5,929 nt of DNA. Origin: a bacterium (GTDB taxonomy: Bacteria; Patescibacteriota; Microgenomatia; Levybacterales; UBA12049). The stretch spans positions 1 to 5,929 of the forward strand of contig JAJYHW010000003.1 in NCBI GenBank assembly GCA_021784535.1, written 5' to 3'. This document shows, in pieces, positions 1 to 5,042 of this stretch (positions are counted from its first letter, which is position 1; every line of letters starts with the position of its first letter). Under the pieces are notes generated by a model that was given only the letters and a program-made list of their open reading frames with translations, did no database searches and was not told the DNA's origin. The position numbers and the translations under genes are program-made.

Positions 1-29
1 GGAGTGGTCCTTCTTCCTGGAACATATTC

Positions 30-58
30 AGTATACCCTATAGCAAAATATATTGCAA
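30..58 (-). promoter_or_regulatory. Putative outward-facing promoter at the left edge
   Basis: On the minus strand a -35-like TTGCAA (53-58) is separated by 17 nt from a -10-like TATACT (30-35). The -10 matches the sigma-70 consensus at 5 of 6 positions and the -35 at 4 of 6. It begins 12 bp after the stop of the last permease gene, so it would serve a gene beyond the left edge. Transcription would start near position 23. The remaining bases contain a purine-rich AGGAAGAAGGA stretch (minus strand) that could be the ribosome binding site of that gene. The element is a motif match only. Confidence 0.45.
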
Positions 59-69
59 CCGTCGCCCTC

Positions 70-861
70 TCAATTACTCGCGCTGGTATAGTGACGAAGC
101 GCATATCTCCAAAACCACAAACTTGATAAAAAAAGTATCACTCCGAAAAAGAGCGCAATAATTACTCCTGTCGGCGAAAGCAAACCGAGCATAGCTCTGA
201 CAGGATAGGTCATCATAATGCCAACCGGAATGACAAACGTAATAAGTCCGCGAAGAGGCTCCTGATAAATCTCAATAGGAAGTCTCCCCATCTGCGTTAA
301 ATCCCGATATAACATCACTGTGTTATCAATAGCTGTTGAGAGAATGCCGATGCCAAGAATAATAATATGAAGCCCCAGGGTAATAACGAAACCATTGAGT
401 AATAGCAGTATATAAAGAGCTATATGTAAGGGAGTTACCTGTCCGCTATGCAAGCCGGCATAAAAAATAAATCCGGTCGCAAAAAACAAAATAACCAAAT
501 CCAACATATCGCTTCCCCCAAATAACGGATGAAAAAGAGACGGAAGAGGCTTAAGAAGAAGATTATCAAAATAACCATTAAGAATTTGTTGCCGAAACCG
601 ATAAACATTTCTGAAAAAAAATTGCGACAGAGTGTCCAGAAAATTAAACGTCGCATAAAATAAGACAATCTCCAAAAACGTATATCCTGCTATTATTTTT
701 GCTCTATTGATAAGCAATACAAGAAAAAGCAAAAAAAAGATATATCTGAGCAATTTGCCCAAAAGGAATAACAGCGCGCCGAAACGCGATTGAAATGCAA
801 TTTGAGAAGTTCCCAACGTCAATTTCCACCAAATGATTATGTATCTTGCCAACTTCTTCAT
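70..861 (-). CDS. ABC-2 type exporter permease, COG3694-like (second permease)
   Basis: This 263-residue integral membrane protein is probably one half of the transmembrane channel of an ABC exporter. About six hydrophobic segments are visible, roughly at residues 27-50, 60-80, 117-136, 143-175, 205-225 and 229-252. The cytosolic stretch before the third contains NGYFDNLLLKPL (about 95-106), matching the conserved 'G.LD.LLLRPL' pattern of the ABC2_membrane_6 (DUF990) family. The stretch LPIEIYQEPLRG near 194-205 followed by a YPVRAMLG segment is also typical of COG3694. I place the start at the ATG at 861 because a perfect AGGAGG lies 7 nt upstream. An in-frame GTG at 897 would add 12 residues, overlap the upstream permease and bury that ribosome binding site inside the gene. 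It is the last gene of the cassette, 22 bp after the first permease. The substrate cannot be told from sequence. Confidence 0.88.
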   Translation of the reverse strand: MKKLARYIIIWWKLTLGTSQIAFQSRFGALLFLLGKLLRYIFFLLFLVLLINRAKIIAGYTFLEIVLFYATFNFLDTLSQFFFRNVYRFRQQILNGYFDNLLLKPLPSLFHPLFGGSDMLDLVILFFATGFIFYAGLHSGQVTPLHIALYILLLLNGFVITLGLHIIILGIGILSTAIDNTVMLYRDLTQMGRLPIEIYQEPLRGLITFVIPVGIMMTYPVRAMLGLLSPTGVIIALFFGVILFLSSLWFWRYALRHYTSASN

Positions 862-868
862 AGCACTA

Positions 869-874
869 CCTCCT
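869..874 (-). promoter_or_regulatory. Strong Shine-Dalgarno that fixes the second permease start
   Basis: The minus strand reads AGGAGG here, 7 nt before the ATG at 861. It sits in the 22-bp gap after the tandem TGA TGA stop of the upstream permease. It is the best ribosome binding site in the exporter cassette and decides between the ATG at 861 and the upstream GTG at 897. Confidence 0.85.
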
Positions 875-883
875 AGGCACTCA

Positions 884-1678
884 TCAATTCCCTTCACTGC
901 TATACATTTTCAATCCCTTTCTCCAAACCCGTGAAACCAGCAAATACAAAAGAACGCTCCATAATAAAGCAATACCAAAGCCTTGCGCAATTGCTAACGG
1001 CGACATTTTCCCAAGATAAATCTCTATAGGAAAATATTGCAGATAGCCAAACGGTAAAAGAGCAAAAACATATTGAACGGGAAGAGGTAAAATGTTTAAC
1101 GGGAATAAGCCTCCTGCGAAAAAACTGACAAGGGTAAAAAAAATAAACCGCGGTGCCCATACCTCAGGACTCCAAAAAGCAATCATACCAAGCAATGTCC
1201 CGATAAAAAAATTCATAACGACCGCTAGCAAAATTGCCAGACTAGCTAACAGCACCTCACCGATATGCGGCTGTAAATAAATTGCCGGACGTAATACAAG
1301 ATAGATAAGCGTGAGCTCTCCCAAAGAAAAAATGATATTGAACAATTTATCACCGATGTCCCTAGCAAACCAGTATCCGAGATACCGAAGCGGTTTTACG
1401 AGAAATTGTGACAATTCTCCAAGATTGATATTTTCTCCTATCTCTTGTGTTCGCGAAGAAAAAACAATGCTTCCAACCAGAGACGCACCCAATATGTATG
1501 TCAAAATGAGTGAACGAGAATAACCGAAAATATGACCATTTTGTGGCGTTACTGCCAGCCATAAGTAGTAAACAGTAAGCAGTTGCAGCACGTTCCGAAG
1601 TCGCCACATAAGAAAATTAAATCGATAGGTGGTCATCTCATCCCACGTATTTTTTGCTACTTGCAAGTAGAGTTTCAT
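884..1678 (-). CDS. ABC-2 type exporter permease, COG4587-like (first permease)
   Basis: This 264-residue membrane protein probably pairs with the downstream permease to form the channel of the exporter. Hydrophobic segments lie at about 28-46, 57-74, 112-131, 141-165, 176-196 and 229-250, with a further semi-hydrophobic stretch near 199-215. The cytoplasmic motif GELSQFLVKPLRY (88-100) corresponds to the 'G.L..FL.KPL' element that ABC2_membrane_6-type permeases show before their third helix. The short basic N-terminus carries no cleavable signal peptide. The ATG lies 2 nt after the TAA of the ATPase gene, with only a weak, distant AAGGG upstream, so translational coupling to the ATPase is likely. 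It ends with two adjacent TGA codons. Family assignment rests on length, topology, motif and the ATPase-permease-permease order; the substrate is unknown. Confidence 0.87.
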   Translation of the reverse strand: MKLYLQVAKNTWDEMTTYRFNFLMWRLRNVLQLLTVYYLWLAVTPQNGHIFGYSRSLILTYILGASLVGSIVFSSRTQEIGENINLGELSQFLVKPLRYLGYWFARDIGDKLFNIIFSLGELTLIYLVLRPAIYLQPHIGEVLLASLAILLAVVMNFFIGTLLGMIAFWSPEVWAPRFIFFTLVSFFAGGLFPLNILPLPVQYVFALLPFGYLQYFPIEIYLGKMSPLAIAQGFGIALLWSVLLYLLVSRVWRKGLKMYSSEGN

Positions 1679-1680
1679 AG

Positions 1681-2679
1681 TTATTGCGTGCCCTTAATCC
1701 CAAGTCCCTCTCTCTTGGAAAACACATCCCGGATAATTTCCTCAATATTTGCCTCTTCTATATTGAGATCCGCAACAGGAAAATGCTCAAGCAATTGTGA
1801 TGCAACATGATTTGATTTCGCTCTCGGAATAGAAATAATAGCCTTGGTTGGCTCAAAAGAAACGACTTTTCCTAATTTTTTCACATCTTCAAGCAAAACA
1901 GGTTTTTCAAAAATAACAGAAATCGCTTTATTCCGAGCATACTGTTTCACGATATTGGCAAGTGCTCCGTCATACAAAATTTTCCCGTGATCAATAATAA
2001 TCACCCGCTTGCAAAGTTCTTCAACATCTTTCATATAATGACTGGTGAGAATAACGGTCGCGTTATATTTTTCATTGTAATTTCTTACAAATTCACGCAA
2101 TTTTTGCTGCATCATGACATCAAGCCCGATGGTCGGCTCATCAAGAAAAAGAATTCGTGGCCGATGAATCAGCGCCGCGATCAATTCGCACTTCATCCGT
2201 TGTCCAAGCGACAGCTTACGAACCTGCACCTGCAGAATATCCTGTACATCAAGTAACTCGGATAGTTCAACAATAGTATTGGTATATTGTTCCGTTGGAA
2301 TCTGATAAATCTCCTTATTTAAAAGGAATGAATCAATTGCCGGCAAATCCCACCATAATTGATTTTTTTGTCCCATGACAAGAGAAATTTGTTTAAGATA
2401 CGCATGTTTGCGTTCAAAAGGAGTATATCCGAGCACTTGCACTCTCCCGCTTGTCGGATAAAGCAAACCGGTGAGACATTTCAGGGTTGTTGTTTTTCCT
2501 GCACCATTTGGCCCGATAAATCCGACCAATTCTCCTTCACCGATTGTAAATGAAATATCATCAACTGCTTTGGCATCGTAATATTTACGGTGAAATAATG
2601 ACTTAAGCGACCCTGTAAATCCAGGCTCTTTCTGATGTACTTGATAATATTTTGTAAGGTGTGATACTGAGATAACCAT
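1681..2679 (-). CDS. ABC exporter ATPase, NatA-like (COG4586 type)
   Basis: This is the 332-residue nucleotide-binding subunit that would power the two permeases encoded directly downstream. All ABC motifs are intact: Walker A GPNGAGKT (56-63), Q-loop glutamine at 104, signature LSLGQ (156-160), Walker B ILFLDE (176-181) with catalytic Glu181, D-loop GLD (185-187) and switch His214. The MGQKNQLWWDLP stretch (102-113) after the Q-loop is characteristic of the COG4586 / NatA-like subgroup, as is the 25-30 residue insertion between the first strand and the Walker A domain core. About 100 residues follow the core and form a C-terminal accessory domain rich in beta and helical segments. The ATG at 2679 has no strong Shine-Dalgarno, but a promoter lies just upstream and would give a leader of about 20 nt. 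No substrate-binding protein is encoded nearby, which fits export rather than import. Members of this family are mostly uncharacterised. Confidence 0.92.
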   Translation of the reverse strand: MVISVSHLTKYYQVHQKEPGFTGSLKSLFHRKYYDAKAVDDISFTIGEGELVGFIGPNGAGKTTTLKCLTGLLYPTSGRVQVLGYTPFERKHAYLKQISLVMGQKNQLWWDLPAIDSFLLNKEIYQIPTEQYTNTIVELSELLDVQDILQVQVRKLSLGQRMKCELIAALIHRPRILFLDEPTIGLDVMMQQKLREFVRNYNEKYNATVILTSHYMKDVEELCKRVIIIDHGKILYDGALANIVKQYARNKAISVIFEKPVLLEDVKKLGKVVSFEPTKAIISIPRAKSNHVASQLLEHFPVADLNIEEANIEEIIRDVFSKREGLGIKGTQ

Positions 2680-2706
2680 ATACCCATATCTTTAGGAATA
2701 ATGCTT

Positions 2707-2735
2707 ATTGTACCAGAAAGAAGCTTCTCTTATAA
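2707..2735 (-). promoter_or_regulatory. Extended -10 promoter of the ABC exporter cassette
   Basis: The minus strand shows TGGTACAAT (2707-2715), an extended -10 (TGn plus a 5/6 hexamer). A poor -35-like TTATAA (2730-2735) lies 17 nt upstream; weak -35 boxes are usual when the extended -10 is present. The predicted start of transcription is near 2700, about 20 nt before the ATPase ATG. A perfect 10-bp palindrome AGAAGCTTCT (2719-2728) occupies the spacer and could be a repressor site. Motif evidence only. Confidence 0.5.
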
Positions 2736-2748
2736 GAAAAACCTTCTT
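2718..2748 (-). terminator. Weak hairpin downstream of the HU gene
   Basis: In the minus-strand transcript AAGAAG (2743-2748) pairs with CUUCUU (2718-2723), with a partly mismatched, wobble-rich inner stem. It lies about 17 nt after the HU stop codon. The bases after the stem are UCUGG instead of a U-run, so it is a poor intrinsic terminator. It may be an mRNA 3'-end stabiliser or a chance fold, and it overlaps the exporter promoter. Confidence 0.22.
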
Positions 2749-2764
2749 GTGTTATGCAGTAATT

Positions 2765-3037
2765 TTATCGTATCGCTTTCTTCAGAGTCTTTCCTGCAGT
2801 AAATCCGGGAGCTTTTCGAGCTGAAAGAGTAATAGCCGCGCCGGTCTTAGGATTGCGTCCGATACGCTGCTGTCTGCTTCTGACACTAAAGGTACCAAAT
2901 CCTGTCAAGACAACCTTCTCTCCGCGTTTGAGCGAGTCACGGATAGTATTCAGCATTGTTTGTACCGCATCACTGGATGCTTTATTGGTGAGATTTGCTT
3001 TTTTTGCGACGATTTCAACGAGATCTTTTTTAGTCAA
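2765..3037 (-). CDS. HU-family nucleoid DNA-binding protein
   Basis: This is a 90-residue, full-length member of the HU/IHF family, which binds DNA in the minor groove as a dimer, bends it and compacts the nucleoid. The N-terminal helical dimerisation part is followed by the diagnostic GFGTF (46-50), the beta-arm with RNPKTG (61-66) whose Pro63 is the intercalating proline, and the closing PGFTAGKTLKKAI segment (77-89). Its standalone gene and its sequence fit an HU homodimer better than IHF, but I leave the hup/ihf symbol open. The start is TTG at 3037: an in-frame TGA lies three codons upstream, no ATG occurs before residue 28, and GGAGG sits 9 nt before the TTG. It has its own strong promoter in the 109-bp gap after rny. 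The TTG may temper translation from an otherwise very strong initiation region. Confidence 0.95.
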   Translation of the reverse strand: MTKKDLVEIVAKKANLTNKASSDAVQTMLNTIRDSLKRGEKVVLTGFGTFSVRSRQQRIGRNPKTGAAITLSARKAPGFTAGKTLKKAIR

Positions 3038-3042
3038 AGAAA

Positions 3043-3055
3043 CTCACCTCCCTTT
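3043..3055 (-). promoter_or_regulatory. Shine-Dalgarno of the HU gene supporting a TTG start
   Basis: The minus strand reads AAAGGGAGGTGAG, an almost complete complement to the 16S 3' end, with the GGAGG core 9 nt before the TTG at 3037. Together with the in-frame upstream TGA it makes the TTG the only reasonable start. Confidence 0.85.
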
Positions 3056-3092
3056 GGTAAAAATAAACAAAGTCAATCATTCGATTAGATTA

Positions 3093-3121
3093 ACAATACA
3101 AGGAAAATGAATAGTTGTCAA
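3093..3121 (-). promoter_or_regulatory. Promoter of the HU gene
   Basis: A perfect TTGACA -35 box (3116-3121, minus strand) is separated by the ideal 17 nt from TATTGT (3093-3098), which matches the -10 consensus at 4 of 6 positions. Transcription would begin near 3086, giving a leader of about 49 nt that ends in a strong Shine-Dalgarno. The promoter lies wholly in the gap between rny and the HU gene, so HU can be expressed independently. Confidence 0.72.
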
Positions 3122-3146
3122 GTAGCGCTGAGCAATAAAAATGCGA

Positions 3147-4415
3147 TCAAACAACCGTTGTTTCAGGATATATGGAGCGAAATTCACGAATAGCTGTCAC
3201 TTTTACTTCACCTGGTACCGCAAGTGCCTTACTTACTTCCTCTTGAATTTTTCGTGAAAGCAACACGGTCTGAGCGTCGTCCAGTTTGCCGGGATTGATA
3301 ATGACTCGAAGTTCCCGTCCAGCTTCAAATGCATACGCATCTTCAACACCCTCATAATTTTTGGCGATTTGCTCCATTTCAGTTAACCGCTGACCATATT
3401 TCTCCAAATCTTCATACCGCGCGCCAGGCCGTGCTGCTGAGATAGCATCTGCGATATGCACAATAACGGACTCGACGCTTGAAAAAGGCTTATCCTCATG
3501 ATGTTCCCACACCGCGTTGACAACCGGATCAGGGAAATTATAACGCTTCAGCAATTCAACACCCAGCTTTACGTGACTTCCGTCGCCTTCCAAAATCTTT
3601 CCGATATCATGAAAAAGACAACCGATTCTGACAATATCTACATTGGCACCGATTTCCTGCGCGATATGGACACCAATTTTGGTCTCTTCAAGCGTATGAA
3701 CAAGCAGATTCTGACCGTAAGACGTTCTGAATTTCATACGCCCAAGCAGGGGATAGAGATCAGCCGGAAGACTGTAAACATGCACCTCATTGGCAAGTTT
3801 TTCTCCTTCCTGAAACATAATCCGTTCGAGTTCTTCCCGGGTTTGATTCACGATTTCCTCAATGCGAAAAGGCTGCACACGGGTATCTTTGAGTAATTTT
3901 TCTAAAGAACGACGCGCAACTTCACGTCTGACCTGGTCAAACGATGAAAGACGAATAATACCTTCTTCATCCAAATCTACATCCACGCCTGTCGCCTGTT
4001 CAAACGCACGAATATTGCGGCCTTCTTTGCCGATGATACGGCCTTTCATCTCCTCATCTGCAACTTTGACAACGGAAACGGTATATTCAGGAACAAATTG
4101 GAGTGCACCGTGTTTGAGACTGTCAAGAATAATCTCTTGTGCTTTTGCATCAGCCGTCGCCTTCGCCTCATCTGCTCTTTCACGGATGATTTTTGCCATC
4201 ATCGCAGCTGCATCTTTTTCAGTTTCCTTAAGAAGCTGCTCTCTTGCTTCCTCAGTTGTCAAGTGAGATGCCCCTTCGAGTTTTTTTACATACTCCTGTC
4301 TTTTCTTTTCAACCTCAGCTTTTTCCTTTGCCAGACTTTCAAGCTTGGCTTCAAGTTTTTCCTGACGGTCAAGAAGTTTTTTTTCTAAATCAATTACATC
4401 CTGTTGTGTTGCCAT
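3147..4415 (-). CDS. rny: Ribonuclease Y, short form without membrane anchor
   Basis: RNase Y is the endoribonuclease that starts mRNA decay in many bacteria lacking RNase E. Visible parts in order are an N-terminal charged, Lys/Glu-rich coiled coil (about 5-100), a KH RNA-binding domain with GRIIGKEGRNIR (125-136), and an HD phosphohydrolase domain. The HD domain has His240, the FHDIGK motif (268-273, His269-Asp270), GSH with His281, EHH (304-306) and IADAISAARPGAR (321-333, with Asp323), followed by the family's C-terminal region. All metal-site residues look intact. At 422 residues it is about 100 shorter than Bacillus RNase Y (about 520): the N-terminal transmembrane helix and part of the coiled coil are missing. 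The frame runs only 16 codons upstream of the ATG before a TGA, with no ATG, GTG or TTG in between, so no anchored start exists. No good Shine-Dalgarno precedes the ATG. It has its own promoter. Confidence 0.93.
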   Translation of the reverse strand: MATQQDVIDLEKKLLDRQEKLEAKLESLAKEKAEVEKKRQEYVKKLEGASHLTTEEAREQLLKETEKDAAAMMAKIIRERADEAKATADAKAQEIILDSLKHGALQFVPEYTVSVVKVADEEMKGRIIGKEGRNIRAFEQATGVDVDLDEEGIIRLSSFDQVRREVARRSLEKLLKDTRVQPFRIEEIVNQTREELERIMFQEGEKLANEVHVYSLPADLYPLLGRMKFRTSYGQNLLVHTLEETKIGVHIAQEIGANVDIVRIGCLFHDIGKILEGDGSHVKLGVELLKRYNFPDPVVNAVWEHHEDKPFSSVESVIVHIADAISAARPGARYEDLEKYGQRLTEMEQIAKNYEGVEDAYAFEAGRELRVIINPGKLDDAQTVLLSRKIQEEVSKALAVPGEVKVTAIREFRSIYPETTVV

Positions 4416-4436
4416 AAAAATAAAAACAAAAGAGGG

Positions 4437-4453
4437 AGCAGCACGCTGCTGCT
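4437..4453 (-). terminator. Hairpin with U-rich tail just before the rny start (possible attenuator)
   Basis: The minus strand reads AGCAGCAGCGTGCTGCT: a perfect 7-bp stem closed by a GCG loop. CCCTC follows, then a tract of Ts interrupted by a single G and a single A, ending at the rny ATG. The 5-nt gap between stem and U-run makes it weaker than a classical intrinsic terminator. As a terminator it would act inside the rny leader, not after recX, because the rny promoter lies upstream of it. Confidence 0.35.
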
Positions 4454-4491
4454 TATACTGTCACTATGAAGGTAAATTGTCTGTTCTTCAT
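4453..4491 (-). CDS. Possible 12-residue leader peptide upstream of rny
   Basis: An ATG at 4491 opens a 12-codon frame, MKNRQFTFIVTV, ended by TAA at 4453-4455. The last A of that stop is the first base of the GC-rich hairpin before rny. A weak purine-rich AAAGAGAG lies 7 nt upstream. The ATG lies within inverted repeat B. There is no run of one amino acid that would identify an amino-acid attenuator. Such a short frame can easily arise by chance, so this is a candidate only. Confidence 0.18.
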   Translation of the reverse strand: MKNRQFTFIVTV

Positions 4492-4514
4492 AAACAATCT
4501 CTCTTTATCATACT

Positions 4515-4544
4515 ATTATACTCTATTTTCCAAACTATCGTCAA
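4515..4544 (-). promoter_or_regulatory. Promoter of rny
   Basis: The minus strand has TTGACG (4539-4544), an 18-nt spacer and a perfect TATAAT (4515-4520). The -35 box overlaps the TGA stop of recX (4541-4543), so rny can be transcribed apart from recA-recX. The predicted start is near 4508. Confidence 0.75.
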
Positions 4545-5008
4545 CTCCGCAGCTTGGAGTCAATTGCTTTCTTCACAATTTCCCAACTAAATCCCCTTCG
4601 CGAAAGAAATCCGCCGACTTTAGCATAGATTTCCTGACGTGATTTACCGGCCATTTTTTCCATCCGTTTGGCGATCAAACCTTTTGCCTGTTCCAGCTCA
4701 TCGGGAACATCTTCTTGCACTTCTGACAAAACTGTGGAAATAATATCATCTGAAATGCCTTTTTGACGAAGTTCAAGTTTAAGAAGCACTCTGCCTTTAG
4801 GTTTCACTCGCGCACGATTCAGAATCCATGAACGAGTAAATGCTTCATCGTTAAGAAATTTTTTTTCCTTCAAACTGGTAATTATTTTTTCAATCACTTC
4901 TTCAGAAGCCTTTTTTTTGGCGAGATAGTCACGCATTTCTTTTTCAGACCGGTTGCGAATACTTAGGTAAAAATAAGCAAGATTGAGATACGTATCGTAA
5001 TGCTCCAT
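4541..5008 (-). CDS. recX: RecX, regulator of RecA
   Basis: RecX binds in the groove of RecA-DNA filaments and limits or modulates their growth. From the ATG at 5008 the protein has 155 residues and consists almost entirely of the tandem three-helix repeats of the family. The first repeat shows AYFYLSIRNRSEKEMRDYL (11-29). The second shows FLNDEAFTRSWILNRAR (51-67), followed by the typical KGRVLLKLELRQKGI (71-85). A third repeat ends with GGFLSRRGFSWEIVKKAI. Position 34 bp after recA on the same strand supports the call. The frame is open back to an ATG at 5125, but the extra 39 residues would overlap the recA C-terminus in another frame, are lysine-rich and do not look like RecX. The ATG at 5008 is therefore preferred, although it has no clear Shine-Dalgarno and probably depends on coupling to recA translation. 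Confidence 0.9.
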   Translation of the reverse strand: MEHYDTYLNLAYFYLSIRNRSEKEMRDYLAKKKASEEVIEKIITSLKEKKFLNDEAFTRSWILNRARVKPKGRVLLKLELRQKGISDDIISTVLSEVQEDVPDELEQAKGLIAKRMEKMAGKSRQEIYAKVGGFLSRRGFSWEIVKKAIDSKLRS

Positions 5009-5042
5009 GAAGTTAGTATATACCAGGTCTCGTGAAAAAAAC

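Larger units (their letters stand above)
4416..4508 (-). promoter_or_regulatory. Structured leader of rny
   Basis: The predicted rny leader is about 93 nt. It holds inverted repeat A (arms 4494-4498 and 4476-4480, ATTGT/ACAAT) and inverted repeat B (arms 4486-4492 and 4465-4471, TATGAAG/CTTCATA). The upstream arm of B lies in the loop of A, so they are alternatives or form a pseudoknot. Next comes a GC-rich hairpin (4437-4453) with a 7-bp perfect stem and a 3-nt loop. After 5 nt a tract of about 16 nt, almost all T, runs directly to the ATG. This layout resembles an attenuator or a binding platform, but may also be a plain S1-type U-rich start region. It matches no riboswitch class that I recognise. 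Confidence 0.4.

Noticed and set aside
862..897. 12-residue N-terminal extension of the second permease from a GTG at 897
   Set aside because: It overlaps the upstream permease and would place the perfect AGGAGG inside the gene; the ATG at 861 has that ribosome binding site at ideal spacing.
3498..4388. Plus-strand open frames of 96 to 134 codons opposite rny
   Set aside because: They lie wholly antisense to a clearly conserved protein, show no recognisable domain and have no separate promoter or ribosome binding context; they are shadows of the rny codon pattern.
5009..5025. Extended -10-like TGGTATATACT just before recX
   Set aside because: No matching -35 box, and transcription would start at or inside the recX start codon; cotranscription with recA is simpler.
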